The notes beneath the pieces were generated by a model. The model was not told the DNA's origin. It did no database searches and saw nothing but the letters and a program-made list of their open reading frames with translations. A stretch of 64,000 nucleotides of DNA from Dinoroseobacter sp965279125 (lineage in GTDB: Bacteria > Pseudomonadota > Alphaproteobacteria > Rhodobacterales > Rhodobacteraceae), in the NCBI GenBank assembly GCA_965279125.1, contig CBDIHL010000036.1, positions 61,643 through 125,642 on the forward strand. The letters are read 5' to 3'. How positions within the stretch are numbered: the first letter of the stretch is position 1; each line of letters opens with the position of its first letter. Positions 1 through 10,100 of the stretch are shown piece after piece. A program made the translations under genes and the position numbers.

Positions 1-82
1 GCCAATGCTCCAATTCACGCTCGGATCACGCGCGGGTGCGAGTGTGGGGGTACAAAAACTTGTTCAATTTGGAGACACAAAA

Positions 83-772
83 ATGCAAGCAATTATCGAA
101 GAAATCACGCCTGCGATCATGGTCCTGACCCTTCTGGCAGTGGCTGCGATCACGTTATTTGGGGTCATGCGCCGCAGGGCCGCCACGCAAGGCGGAGAGG
201 TGGTCTCGACCCAGCTGAACCGCTTCGAGTCGCTTGCCAAAACCGCAACTGTGGTGGTGGTCGGGGGGGGAATCGCCGTGCAAACCTATGGGCTTGATCT
301 AGACGAAGCACTGCGCGAGCAACGTACTTCGTGCATTTCTCAGCTGGACTTGCTGCGCGAGTATCGGGTCACAGGTAATAATGTCCCAGAGGTTTTCATC
401 GAAATTGTTCAACAGAGCTGCGACCTAAGCGAAGCTCGCGATGTGCTGATCCAATCAGACTTGATGATCCCCCGATCGGAGGGGTTTGCGGGATACATCG
501 CACTGAACCGTAAGTCAGAGCCGTCGGATTACCTCGCGAGCATCATCAATGGGCATGCATTTCCCGGTCGCATCGGCTCTATCTATACCGTGGCCGATGG
601 AAAAGGCGCGATTAACTTGCGTCCTGGCCCGTTGCGTGCCGACTCAACCAACGAGTTCCCCACCCCACAAGAATTGACAGCCAACGAATGTGCGCGCGCT
701 TTGCTGGGGCCAATTACGGTGGATGGGTGGCACTGGGTGCGCGTTGAGCGTGTCACATGCCCAAACACCTAG
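83..772 (+). CDS. Hypothetical single-pass membrane protein
   Basis: A 229-residue protein of unknown function. The start at 83 is chosen because GGAG lies 8 bases upstream; an in-frame ATG at position 5 has no such site. Residues about 9-28 form one hydrophobic segment followed by an Arg-rich stretch (MRRR), which suggests an N-out, C-in or signal-anchor arrangement. A second weakly hydrophobic Val/Gly-rich stretch lies near residues 55-70. The C-terminal 70 residues (NLRPGP, then WHWVRVE) weakly resemble a bacterial SH3-like fold. No catalytic motif is seen. The next gene is 136 bases away and probably separate. Confidence 0.6.
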   Translation: MQAIIEEITPAIMVLTLLAVAAITLFGVMRRRAATQGGEVVSTQLNRFESLAKTATVVVVGGGIAVQTYGLDLDEALREQRTSCISQLDLLREYRVTGNNVPEVFIEIVQQSCDLSEARDVLIQSDLMIPRSEGFAGYIALNRKSEPSDYLASIINGHAFPGRIGSIYTVADGKGAINLRPGPLRADSTNEFPTPQELTANECARALLGPITVDGWHWVRVERVTCPNT

Positions 773-908
773 CATTACCGAGAACCTTGGTTGCCGCGCG
801 CCGCCACTCATACCGCGCTGCAACAAACGAGTTGCATTTCTGGCGTCATGCAGGAACTTCTCCAACAGTGGCCTGAACGGTCCAATTAAGTGAGAGACGG
901 TGTCCACC

Positions 909-1808
909 ATGCCCCAAAAAACCTCCATGGACAGCTTTGGCGCGATATCGCTGATCCTGTTTTCGGCGCTGCTCGGCTTTAACCAAGTCGTCATCAAGGT
1001 GGTTAACGAAGGCTTGCAGCCGGTGTTCTTCGCAGGTCTGCGCTCGGCAGGGGGCGTTTTGCTGCTGCTGGCATGGATGTGGCTGCGCGGGTTGTCCACG
1101 AAGATCACCCCCGGCACATGGGGGGTGGGGCTGACCATCGGGTCGATCTTTGCGTTCGAGTTCGTTTGTCTCTTCATGGCGCTGGATCTCACGACGGTGG
1201 TGCGCACCGGGGTGATTTTCTACTCCATGCCCGTCTGGCTGGCGCTGATGTCCCATTTCATCTTGCCCGGCGACCGTATGAGCCCGCTTAAGGCCACCGG
1301 ACTGGCCCTTGCCTTTGCGGGGGTGGTCTTCGCGATTGCCACGCGGGGCGATTTGTCGGGCGGATCGCTTCTGGGGGATCTGTTTGCGCTGGGTGCGGCC
1401 ATGGGCTGGGCGGGTGCGGCCTTGATGGCAAAGGCCTCACGGCTTAGGCATGAGACGCCGGAGGTGCAACTCATGTGGCAACTGGTCGTCTCGGCCCCGG
1501 TTCTGCTTGGGGTCGCGTTCTTCTTTGGGCCGTTTATCAGAGATTTTCAGCCTGTTCTTCATCTTGCGGGTCTCGGCTTCCAGATCGTGCTGGTCAGTCT
1601 GGGTTTTGTCTTTTGGCTCTGGTTGTTGTCGATCTACCCGGCCTCTGGCGTCGCCTCGTTCAGCTTTCTCGGCCCGGTTTTTGGGGTGCTCTTTGGCTGG
1701 TTGATCCTGGACGAGCCGGTGGGCTTTGGCATCTGGATTGCTTTGGTATTGGTGGCGGCGGGGCTTTATCTGATCAATCGGCCCGCGCGGGTCGCGGTTG
1801 CGAGTTGA
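909..1808 (+). CDS. DMT-superfamily (EamA) transporter
   Basis: A 299-residue inner-membrane protein with about ten hydrophobic helices in two repeated halves, the arrangement of EamA drug/metabolite exporters. The first half begins SALLGFNQVVIK and the second GAAMGWAGAALMAK; both carry the G/A-rich helix start typical of EamA repeats. Substrate cannot be read from sequence. ATG 909 is preferred over the in-frame GTG at 900, because GAGAG at 892-896 is too close to the GTG, although either is possible. It stands alone; the next gene is convergent. Confidence 0.85.
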   Translation: MPQKTSMDSFGAISLILFSALLGFNQVVIKVVNEGLQPVFFAGLRSAGGVLLLLAWMWLRGLSTKITPGTWGVGLTIGSIFAFEFVCLFMALDLTTVVRTGVIFYSMPVWLALMSHFILPGDRMSPLKATGLALAFAGVVFAIATRGDLSGGSLLGDLFALGAAMGWAGAALMAKASRLRHETPEVQLMWQLVVSAPVLLGVAFFFGPFIRDFQPVLHLAGLGFQIVLVSLGFVFWLWLLSIYPASGVASFSFLGPVFGVLFGWLILDEPVGFGIWIALVLVAAGLYLINRPARVAVAS

Positions 1809-1829
1809 GTATTTAGGGCAAGAAAGTGC

Positions 1830-3248
1830 TTAGGTGCCGCAGAACGTCTGGCGCACTGCGTTATTCTGGTCGGCGGGGTGTTGCAGCTCAGCGTGCTCGG
1901 GTTGGTCTTGGAACGGGGTCTTGAGCACCTCGTGCAGGCGGTGGAACGGCCCGAAGTCGCCTTTGACGCCCGCCTGAATGGCCTCTTCAATCCGGTGATT
2001 GCGCGGGATGAAGGCGGGGTTTGCGGCGGGCAAGAGGGTCTGCCAGTCGGGCAAGCGCGCGGCTTCCCACTTGGTCGACCATGCGTCGAAGCCTTTTGGA
2101 TCTGCGAACAGCGCGCGCGTGTCACCGGTGGCCAAGCCTCGGAACGCCAGGGTGAAATCGGCTTGATTGGTGATCAGGGCGAGGAACGCATCGATCAGGT
2201 TTTGCGCCTCTGGATGATCGGGGGCGAGGGCGAGTTTGGCCGCGAACACCTCCGTGTAGGCCGCCGCATAGACATCGGGGAAGCGGTGGACGGCTTTGGT
2301 CGCAATCTCGATCCCTGTGTCGCGGTCCGTGTCGATCAGGGGCAGCAAGGCGGTGGCCAGTTGCGCGATGTTCCACACGGCGATTTCGGGCTGGTTGGCA
2401 TAGGCGTAGCGCCCGTATTGGTCGATGCTGGAATAGACCGTCTCGGGGTGATGCGTTTCCATGAACGCGCAGGGACCGTAGTCGATGGTCTCGCCCGAGA
2501 TGGTCATATTGTCGGTGTTCATCACACCGTGGATAAAGCCAAGGCCCATCCATTTGGCGATCAGCTGCGCCTGCGCATCGATGACGGCGTTGAGCAACCC
2601 GAGGGGGCCTTCGGCATCAGGGTAATGCCGCTGTATCGCGTAATCGCAAAGGGCTGCTGTGGCTTCTTCATCCTGTCTGGCGGCAAAAAACTGGAAGGTG
2701 CCGACGCGCAGATGGCTGGAGGCCACACGCGTCAGGATCGCACCGGGCAAGGGGGCCTCGCGCACCACTGTCTCGCCAGTGGTAACGGCCGCGAGCGCGC
2801 GGGTTGTCGGCACGCCGAGCGCGTGCATGGCTTCCGAGATCAGATACTCGCGCATCACAGGGCCGAGCCACGCGCGCCCGTCGCCCATGCGCGAATAGGG
2901 CGTAGGGCCGGAGCCTTTGAGCTGGATGTCATAGGTCGTCTTGTCGGGGCCGATCACCTCGCCCAAAAGCAGCGCGCGCCCATCGCCCAACTGCGGATTC
3001 CAGTTGCCGAATTGGTGGCCTGCATAGGCTTGGGCGAGCGGCTCGGCCCCCTCGGGCACAGCGTTTCCGGCCAGCATCGCAAGACCTTCGTCCGAGCGCA
3101 GCCAATCGGCGTCGAGGCCCATCTGCGTGGCCAGCGCGTAATTGACCGCTAGCAGCTTGGGGACCGCCACCGGACGAGCCGTTTGGCGGGTAAAGAGGTG
3201 CTCGGGCAGGCGCGCGTAGCTGTTCTGGAAGGTCGGTGCATGTGTCAT
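1830..3248 (-). CDS. selO: Protein adenylyltransferase SelO (YdiU family)
   Basis: A 472-residue pseudokinase-fold enzyme; the family transfers AMP from ATP to Ser/Thr/Tyr of target proteins and is linked to redox stress. Diagnostic stretches are QLKGSGPTPYSR (about residues 109-120), MGDGRA (121-126), EYLISEAMHALG and the metal-binding HGVMNTDNM with a following DYGPCAFM. The protein ends FCGT: the position near the C terminus that is selenocysteine in animal SelO is Cys (codon TGC) here. The reading frame extends upstream to 3752, but homology begins at the Met at 3248, and the extension would run through the divergent gene at 3348. Confidence 0.93.
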   Translation of the reverse strand: MTHAPTFQNSYARLPEHLFTRQTARPVAVPKLLAVNYALATQMGLDADWLRSDEGLAMLAGNAVPEGAEPLAQAYAGHQFGNWNPQLGDGRALLLGEVIGPDKTTYDIQLKGSGPTPYSRMGDGRAWLGPVMREYLISEAMHALGVPTTRALAAVTTGETVVREAPLPGAILTRVASSHLRVGTFQFFAARQDEEATAALCDYAIQRHYPDAEGPLGLLNAVIDAQAQLIAKWMGLGFIHGVMNTDNMTISGETIDYGPCAFMETHHPETVYSSIDQYGRYAYANQPEIAVWNIAQLATALLPLIDTDRDTGIEIATKAVHRFPDVYAAAYTEVFAAKLALAPDHPEAQNLIDAFLALITNQADFTLAFRGLATGDTRALFADPKGFDAWSTKWEAARLPDWQTLLPAANPAFIPRNHRIEEAIQAGVKGDFGPFHRLHEVLKTPFQDQPEHAELQHPADQNNAVRQTFCGT

Positions 3249-3347
3249 GTCCCCTAGATATGGGTTGCGGCGCGGTTGTCGAGGGGCAAGCCGCACGCTA
3301 GAGTTATCCACAGCGAGGCCCGAGGCGACGAAAGGGGCGTTAACCAG

Positions 3348-4343
3348 ATGCGCAAGGTGTTCATCGCGCTTGCCGCCAGTGTCACAGTGGGCGGATGCAC
3401 CTTTGTCGGCGCCTTCGTGGGCGCTGCCTTGGACTGTGAGGCCGGAGAAACCTGTGTGTTTCGCAACGCGCCGCTGGAACTGACCGCCACGACTGTGACC
3501 TTCCCGGATCGCCCTTTCGTCTACCGCCGGACCCTCAACGAGGTCCAGTATGTGGACCGCACCGGCAAGATCTGGGCCGCACCGACCGGCACGATCACCG
3601 ATGGGGCCACGATTCCGCCGGTCTTTGTGCCCTTGATTGGCGCGCCCACCAGTGCTGAATTTGCCATCGCGGCGGCAATCCATGACGCCTATTGCGGCTT
3701 CGGCAATGAGGACATGCCCCGGTGGCAGGCCCGCGACTGGCGCGCGGTGCACAGGATGTTTTTCGAAGCCCTTGTCATTGGCGGCACGCCTGAGAACAAA
3801 GCCAAAGCGATGTATGCCGCCGTGATGACGGGCGGCCCGCGGTGGGGAGTTGGCGCGCAGGATGCGAATGGAGAGTACCTGCCCAATGGCACCGCGCGCC
3901 CCGAACTGGCGCAGGTGCCCGCCGCCGAGTTGCAGGCCGCCTTTCAGGACATGCTTGCCTATATCGAACGCGAGGATCCGACCCTCGACCAGATCGACGG
4001 GGTGGTCGAGATCGTGTCTGGCTCTGCCGAGGGGCGCAGTGGTGCGAGTGAATTCCGGCCTGAAGAAGAAGCCGGGTTTGAAGTGCTCGCCGACGGCACG
4101 GTGGTGGAGTGGCGCGGCCTCCCGCCGCCCGCACCGCCCGGATCGGAGTCCAGTTGGCTGGGATATGATGCAGAGGGCAACTGGATCGGGATCGATACGC
4201 AGACAGATACCCAGATCCCGAAGGATACGGATACTGGCGCAGAGCTAGAAAGTGACCCTAGCCGTGAGCCCGAGGTAAGCGATCCGCTGCCCCCACCAGA
4301 GCTGCCCGATCATACGGGCTGGTTGCCGCCAGGTGCACCTTAG
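3348..4343 (+). CDS. Putative lipoprotein with DUF1353-like domain
   Basis: A 331-residue secreted protein. The N terminus (MRKVFIALAASVTVGGC) has a positive charge, a hydrophobic core and a Cys that could be lipidated. Residues about 60-190 contain TGTITDGATIPPVF and AAAIHDAYCG, matching DUF1353 proteins (TDlASIPr...aaiiHDwLc); that family is of uncertain function and is sometimes phage-associated. The C-terminal third is rich in Asp, Glu, Pro and Thr and is probably disordered. AAAGGGG lies upstream of the chosen ATG; the longer frame from 3276 has no such site. It is divergent from selO with about 100 bases between starts. Confidence 0.7.
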   Translation: MRKVFIALAASVTVGGCTFVGAFVGAALDCEAGETCVFRNAPLELTATTVTFPDRPFVYRRTLNEVQYVDRTGKIWAAPTGTITDGATIPPVFVPLIGAPTSAEFAIAAAIHDAYCGFGNEDMPRWQARDWRAVHRMFFEALVIGGTPENKAKAMYAAVMTGGPRWGVGAQDANGEYLPNGTARPELAQVPAAELQAAFQDMLAYIEREDPTLDQIDGVVEIVSGSAEGRSGASEFRPEEEAGFEVLADGTVVEWRGLPPPAPPGSESSWLGYDAEGNWIGIDTQTDTQIPKDTDTGAELESDPSREPEVSDPLPPPELPDHTGWLPPGAP

Positions 4344-4394
4344 CGTTTGAACTGCGTTTGTTACCCTGGTAACACGTAGGTGGAGGAGATTGCC

Positions 4395-4646
4395 ATGACG
4401 GTTCACCGCACCCAAACGGGCGTTCGTTTGCAGACGCCCCTTTTGAAGACCTTGAAGGGACTTGCCGAATACCTCGATCTGTCATTGAGCGATCTGTTGG
4501 AAGGCATCGTCTTGCACAGTTTTGAGGGCAAATCGCCGTTCACCGAGGCGCAGTGCGCCACCATTGAGACGCTGAAAGATGTGTATGGCTGCGACTGGAC
4601 CAGTGCCGACAGCCACATGCACCCCGATCCCGCAGCGCCACAATGA
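4395..4646 (+). CDS. Small hypothetical protein, possibly ribbon-helix-helix
   Basis: An 83-residue protein with GGAGGA 7 bases upstream of ATG 4395. The segment VRLQTPLLKTLKGLAEYLDLSLSDLLE, read in parts, has the beta strand, helix, turn, helix pattern of small ribbon-helix-helix or Arc-like proteins, but no DNA contact signature is clear enough to claim this. The gene ends in ATGA, which overlaps the start of the next gene, so the two are translationally coupled. Confidence 0.6.
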   Translation: MTVHRTQTGVRLQTPLLKTLKGLAEYLDLSLSDLLEGIVLHSFEGKSPFTEAQCATIETLKDVYGCDWTSADSHMHPDPAAPQ

Positions 4647-5065
4647 CGGAAGATGAGATCACCCGGATAGGCGAGGGATTTGCCGATCTTAGCTTGCCTG
4701 CGGAGGCGTTTGACCATCAAGCCCATTGGGCCGCAGTGGTGTGGTTGCTGCACCGCAACGGAGCGGCGTGGGTGGCGCGCGAAATGCCCGCCATGATCCG
4801 CGCTTTTAACGAGGCGAAAGGCGGGGTGAACACCGATACCGAGGGCTATCACGCGACGATCACCCAAGCCTCTATCGCGGGGGCTGCGAGCCTGATGGAG
4901 CCCACGATGGTCGAGACGATGGCGCGCGTTCTGGCTTCGGATTTCGCGCGCAGTGACTGGGTCAAGCCGCATTGGCATCGCGAAACGCTGTTCAGCGTCG
5001 CGGCCCGGCGCGGGTGGGTTGCACCGGATTTGAAGGCCCTGCCCTTCGAGGTGAACGTGGGCTAG
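4643..5065 (+). CDS. Conserved hypothetical protein coupled to the preceding gene
   Basis: A 140-residue soluble protein whose ATG overlaps the stop of the 83-residue gene (ATGA at 4643-4646). It is helical, with His- and Trp-rich stretches: FDHQAHWAAVVWLL near residue 23, GYHATITQ near 68 and WVKPHWHRETLF near 107. The conserved His residues might bind a metal, but I do not recognise the family. Its stop codon shares CTAG (5062-5065) with the stop of the convergent nucleoside hydrolase gene. Confidence 0.6.
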   Translation: MTEDEITRIGEGFADLSLPAEAFDHQAHWAAVVWLLHRNGAAWVAREMPAMIRAFNEAKGGVNTDTEGYHATITQASIAGAASLMEPTMVETMARVLASDFARSDWVKPHWHRETLFSVAARRGWVAPDLKALPFEVNVG

Positions 5066-6000
5066 AGGCGGGCGATCCGCTGGGTCAGTAGCGCGAAGAA
5101 GCCGTCCGCATCGACATCGCCGATGAACAGCGCATTGGGCGCGCGATCTGTGACGCCCCACCAATCGGCGACGGTCATGCCTGCGGTGTAGGTGCCTTGC
5201 GTTTCGATCTCGACATTGACGTGGCGGCCTTGGAAGAGGTCGGGCTGGATCAGGTAGGCGATCACGCATGGATCGTGCAGGGGCGCGCCTGCGGAGCCGT
5301 ATTTTTCCTTGTCGAACCGCTCGAAGAAGTCCGTCCACTCGGCGACCATGCGCCCCGGCTCGGTCCCCATATCGCGGAACCCCTGGACATGGGGCGCGGT
5401 GGTCAGGGCCTTGTGGGTGACGTCGAGGGGCATGACGACGATTGGTGCGCCGGATTTGAACACGATATCAGCGGCTTCGGGGTCGACATAGATGTTGAAC
5501 TCAGCCGCCGGGGTGATGTTGCCAACCTCGAAATAGGCGCCACCCATCAGGACGATTTCCTGGATGCGGGGGATGATATCGGGGGCCTTTTGCATGGCGG
5601 TAGCGATGTTGGTCAGCGGGCCAAGCGGGCAGAGGGTGACGGTGTTCTCGGGCTGTGCGCGCAGGGTCTCGATGATGTAGTCGACCGCGTGCTGGGCTTG
5701 CAGAGGCATGGTCGGGTCAGCGAGCTGCGGGCCGTCGAGACCGGTCTTGCCGTGGACATGCTCGGCCGTGACCAGCTTGCGGGTCAGCGGTGCGTCGCAC
5801 CCGGCGAAGACCTGTGTGTCGGGCTTGCCGGCGAGCTCGCAGACAATGCGGGCGTTGCGTTCGGTCAGGGGCAGGGGGACGTTTCCGGCGACGGCGGTGA
5901 TGCCGAGGACATCGAGGTCCTCGGGGGAGGCGAGGGCCAGCAGGATGGCAACAGCGTCGTCTTGGCCGGGGTCGGTGTCGATGATGATTTTGCGTGTCAT
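5062..6000 (-). CDS. Inosine/uridine-preferring nucleoside hydrolase
   Basis: A 312-residue enzyme of the IunH/RihA family that cleaves the N-glycosidic bond of ribonucleosides to give base and ribose. The N terminus contains the calcium-binding DTDPGQDDA motif (residues 8-16). Further family blocks are LTNIATA, VLMGGAYFEVGN, EFNIYVDPEAA, and the C-terminal LHDPCVIA, whose His is normally catalytic. The start at 6000 places the Asp motif at the usual distance from the N terminus; no clear ribosome site precedes it. A pair of palindromes (6040-6094) lies just upstream. It overlaps the convergent gene by four bases. Confidence 0.9.
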   Translation of the reverse strand: MTRKIIIDTDPGQDDAVAILLALASPEDLDVLGITAVAGNVPLPLTERNARIVCELAGKPDTQVFAGCDAPLTRKLVTAEHVHGKTGLDGPQLADPTMPLQAQHAVDYIIETLRAQPENTVTLCPLGPLTNIATAMQKAPDIIPRIQEIVLMGGAYFEVGNITPAAEFNIYVDPEAADIVFKSGAPIVVMPLDVTHKALTTAPHVQGFRDMGTEPGRMVAEWTDFFERFDKEKYGSAGAPLHDPCVIAYLIQPDLFQGRHVNVEIETQGTYTAGMTVADWWGVTDRAPNALFIGDVDADGFFALLTQRIARL

Positions 6001-6039
6001 GGGGGCAGAGTGACGGTGTGGGGGCGAAGCTGCAAGGGG

Positions 6040-6094
6040 CCAAAATTCTTCGTCCAAAGAGTTTTGGGGGAAGATATTTCGGACGAAATATCTT
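6040..6094. repeat. Paired palindromes, TTCGTCC/GGACGAA class
   Basis: Two adjacent inverted repeats separated by GGG. The first has 10-base arms (6040-6049 and 6058-6067, one mismatch) around an 8-base centre; the second has perfect 11-base arms (6071-6081 and 6084-6094) around GA. Both centres carry the TTCGTCC or GGACGAA core. The same layout recurs at 30767-30823. It lies between the mazG 3' end and the nucleoside hydrolase start; possible roles are transcript end formation or RNA stability. Confidence 0.7.
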
Positions 6095-6133
6095 GGCGCG
6101 TAAGACGGCCACACGTGCTCAAGAGGTTAACGT

Positions 6134-6243
6134 CCCTAACAATGTTAGGGGTTCGCCTTTAAGGCGAGTTTTCGCGACCTGATATCAATGGGTTAGGTGT
6201 TCGTTTCTTAACAAAGGGTTACGACGCCTAATAATGTTAGGCG
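6134..6243. repeat. Cluster of CCTAAYAATGTTAGG palindromes
   Basis: Three inverted repeats in the gap between the mazG 3' end and the nucleoside hydrolase start: 7-base arms CCCTAAC/GTTAGGG at 6134-6150, TCGCCTT/AAGGCGA at 6153-6167, and CGCCTAA/TTAGGCG at 6225-6243. The core CCTAAYAATGTTAGG recurs at 17352 and 30713. No gene is seen between 6001 and 6286. Confidence 0.65.
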
Positions 6244-6286
6244 TGTTAGGGGTTTGTTAACGTCTAGGCCCCGCCGCAGCGCGCGA

Positions 6287-7114
6287 TCACCCCTTCCGCT
6301 CCGCCTCTTTCGCCGCATCCCAAAGCCCGTCCATCTCTGCCAAATCGCTCTCGCCCGGCACCCGCCCCAGCTTCGCCAATTCCGCCTCGATAAACCCGAA
6401 CCGCCGCACGAATTTCGCATTCGCCCCGCGCAACGCGACCTCCGGGTCCACGTCCCAATGCCGCGCCAAGTTCGCCATCACAAACAGCAGATCCCCAAAC
6501 TCTTCCGCAACCTTCTCCGGCCCCAGATCCGCCCGCGCCTCGGCCAACTCGGCAACCTCCTCGCGGATCTTATCCAGCACGAACCCATCGTCAGGCCAAT
6601 CGAACCCAACCCGAGCTGCCCTCTTTTGCAGCTTCACCGCGCGCATCAAGGCAGGCAGCCCCAGCGCGACCCCGTCCAGAACGCCGACTTCGCCCCGTCG
6701 CGCGCGCTCGGCCTCCTTTTGCACCTCCCAATCGCGCGTCTGTTGCTCCGCCGATTTATCACGGCTCTCGCCCCCGAACACATGCGGATGCCGGTCCACC
6801 ATTTTCTGCGCAATCGCCTCGGCCACATCGTGGAAATCGTAGCGCCCGGCCTCGGCACTCATCGCCGTGTGATAGACGGTTTGCAGCAGCAGATCGCCCA
6901 GCTCGCCCTTCAGATCGTCCCAATCGGCGCGCTCAATGGCGTCGGCGACCTCATAGGCCTCCTCGATCGTGTAGGGCGCGATGGAGGCGAAATCCTGCTC
7001 GATATCCCACGGGCACCCGGTCTCAGGATCGCGCAACCGCCGCATGATCTCCAGCAATCGCGGCAGTCCCCCGCCCGGCGTCAGACACAGGTGCTGGCTC
7101 TCGCCGGCCTCCAT
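6287..7114 (-). CDS. mazG: Nucleoside triphosphate pyrophosphohydrolase MazG
   Basis: A 275-residue two-domain MazG that hydrolyses NTPs and dNTPs to NMP and PPi. The first domain contains CPWDIEQD, then YTIEEAYEVADAI and LKGELGDLLLQ, giving the EExxE...ExxD metal site. The second repeats this as REEVAELAEA and AEEFGDLLFVMANLARH. Length is close to E. coli MazG (263). The ATG at 7114 overlaps the stop of the RND gene by one base (TGATG), so it is the last gene of the efflux operon; a GTG one codon earlier is an alternative. Confidence 0.95.
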   Translation of the reverse strand: MEAGESQHLCLTPGGGLPRLLEIMRRLRDPETGCPWDIEQDFASIAPYTIEEAYEVADAIERADWDDLKGELGDLLLQTVYHTAMSAEAGRYDFHDVAEAIAQKMVDRHPHVFGGESRDKSAEQQTRDWEVQKEAERARRGEVGVLDGVALGLPALMRAVKLQKRAARVGFDWPDDGFVLDKIREEVAELAEARADLGPEKVAEEFGDLLFVMANLARHWDVDPEVALRGANAKFVRRFGFIEAELAKLGRVPGESDLAEMDGLWDAAKEAERKG

Positions 7115-10100
7115 CACTCTGCCGCGCGCAATGGGGCCGCTGCCGGGGCGGCGTCTGGATCAAAGAGGCCCCCATCCTCGTCCCAGATCACCTCCGGATG
7201 GCGCACCTTCTTGGCCGAGCGGCGCAGCCTGATATCGCGCGCCTCGCGGCTGGCCTTGCCCAAGGACACCGCCCGCAAGCGCAGCCATCCGCCATAGGCA
7301 CCGTCCTCGATCCAGACCCGCAAGGCCAACATCGCAGGCGTGAACACCAGGGTCAGCACGGTCGCGACCCCGAGGCCGAACACCACCGCTGTGGCCAACT
7401 GCTTCCACCACAATGCCGTCGGGCTATCGACCGAGTAGCCCCCGCCGAAGAAGTCCAGCGAGAGGCCGAACATCATCGGCGTTAGGCCTGCCATCGTGGT
7501 GATCGTGGTTAACAAAACGGGCCGGATACGCATCTGCGCGGTCCGGCTGATCGCCTCCAACCTCGGCATATAGCGCGAGTATTCTTGGTAGGTGTCGATC
7601 AAGACGATGTTGTTGTTCACCACAATCCCGGCGAGCGCCACGATCCCCGTTCCGGTCATGATCACCGAAAATGGCTGCTGCATGACCATCATCCCGATCA
7701 GCACGCCCGTGGTCGAGAGCACCACCGCGACCAGCACGAGGATCGCGTTATAGAAGCTGTTGAACTGCGCCAGCAGGATGATGAACATCAGAAACAGCGC
7801 CCCGAGGAAGGCTTGGGACAGGAAGGCTTGGCTCTCGGCCTCGTCCTCTTGATCCCCGGTCCATTCCCAGGACACGCCCGCTGGCAACTCGGCTTCCGTC
7901 TCCAGCCACTCGGTCAGCACCGCGATCCGCTCGCCCGGCGTGATCACGACTCCCTCGGCATTCTCCAGATCCGGAGCCACACCCGCCTTCACGTCATAAT
8001 AGCGCTGGCCATCGACCCGGTTGATCTGCGCGAGCTTCGGCACAGGCGTCCGCGTCACGAAATTCGACAACGGCACCAGCCCATTCGGCGTCCGCACCCT
8101 GAGCGTATCGAGGGTCGACAAAACCCGGTCCTCAGCCGGAAACCGCACCCGGATCTCGATCTCGTCATCCGAGCTGTCGACCCGCATGGTCCCCAGCATC
8201 ACCCCGCGTGTGATCAGCTGGACCATCGCGCCAACCGTCGCCACATCGGCCCCATACCGTCCGGCCTCGCCCACATTCACGTCGATCTGCCAATCGATAC
8301 CGGGCAGGGGCAGGCTGTTTTCCACCGCTGTCAGACCCGTCGTTTCGTTGAACCGCGCATAGGCCAAATCGACCGCCGCTGTCAGGTCCTCGAAATCATC
8401 GCCCTTGAAGCGCAAATGCACCGGCTTGGCCGAGGCGGGGCCTTGGGAGGCGGCGAGAACCTCGAACTGGATGCCCGGAATTTCGGCCAAACGCGCGCTC
8501 ATCGCATCGAGCACCGCATTTCCGTCGAACCGAGGGTCCACAATCGTGCGCGGCACATCCACCAGACCGAAGATCGAGAACCACGGCACATCAATCGTCG
8601 GGCGATCTTCCCATGGCACCAGCTCCAGCTGGATCTGGCCGATGGTGTCGAGAGGCGCGCTCGCCCCCCCGGTGTTCTGGTTCAGACCGCCTGCGCCCGC
8701 AAAGGCAAAGACCGACTCGACGCCCACGGTGTCATTGGCAATCGCCTCGGCCTGACGCAAAAGCGCGTCCTTCTCGCCGAGGCTGTAGTTGCCGCGCGCC
8801 TGGACATAGACGATGGCCTGTTCAGGCTCGGATTCCACGAAGAACTCGACGCCGCGATTGTTGGTCGCGAACAGGCCAAAGGTCGTCACAACCACGAAGC
8901 CAACCACCCCGATGGCCACAATCGGCATGATCGGATTGTTGGTGATCAGGCGGATGATCCAGCCAAAGGGCGTGCGGCGGAAGCCGGACTTGATGCGGCC
9001 AGAGCGCTCACGGTGGATGCGCGCGGCGGTCATGGTGACCGACAGCAAGGCAGCGGCAATGGCGAATAGGATCGCTCCGGGCACGTAGGCCATGATCCCG
9101 CCCTCTGGGTCGAGGCCCAGCAGATAGGCCGGGTTCAGCACCTGCATGGCGGACGCAAACAGAAACAGGGCCGAGGCCGCTGCCATCGCGAAGCGGACCA
9201 CATAAGGCAAGCCCATCAGCACCGAGGCGGCACTCTCGAAAAACCGGCTCATCCGGCCTGCGACACCGCCCATGACGGGCAGGTAGACGAGGGCCACGAC
9301 CAGCGAGGCGGACAGCACGAAGATCAAGGTGACGGGCAGCATCCCCATGAACTGCCCCGGCACACCCGGCCAGAACAGCATCGGCAGGAAGGCACAGAGC
9401 GTGGTCGCAGTCGACGAGACAACGGGCCAGAACATCCGCTTGGCGGCCTCGGTAAAGGCGGTCATCGGACCGGCCCCTTCCTCGATCCGTCTATCGGCAT
9501 ATTCAACCACGACGATTGCGCCGTCCACGAGCATCCCTACGGCGAGGATCAAGCCGAACATGACGATATTCGATACGGTGATGCCCATCAGCGCGAGGAA
9601 GGCGAAGCACAAGAGAAACGAGGTCGGGATCGCGAAGCCGACCAGCAGCGCCGAGCGCGTGCCCAGAGCGGCCAACACCACGATCATCACCAGCGCAATC
9701 GCCGTCAGGACGGAGCCTTCAAGTTGCGACACCATCGAGCCGACAACTCGGCTTTGGTCCATGGAGATGGAGACGGTGACTGCCTGCTGCAACTCGGTCG
9801 GCCACGCGGCTTGCTCGGCGGCCACGGTCGTGCGCACGAGGTTGGCCATGTCGATGATGTTGAAGCCCTTGCGCTTGACAACCTGCAAGGCCAGCGTGGC
9901 GTCGCCGTTAAAGCGCGCGGTGCCTTCGCGGTCCTCGAAGGTCAGGCGAATGTCAGCCAGATCGCCAAGGGTCACAACGCGGTCGCCATTGACCTTGACG
10001 GGCAGGCCGAACACGTCCGCAGTCTCGTCAAAGGCGGAGGGGATTTTCAGCGAGAAGGCGCCGCTGGCGGTTTCCACCTGTCCGGCGGCGATCAGCTGGT

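Noticed and set aside
1830..1850. Selenocysteine at the SelO C terminus
   Set aside because: The codon at that position is TGC (Cys), not TGA.
7585..9069. 494-codon open frame on the plus strand
   Set aside because: Antisense to the RND pump gene; His/Arg-rich composition typical of shadow frames.
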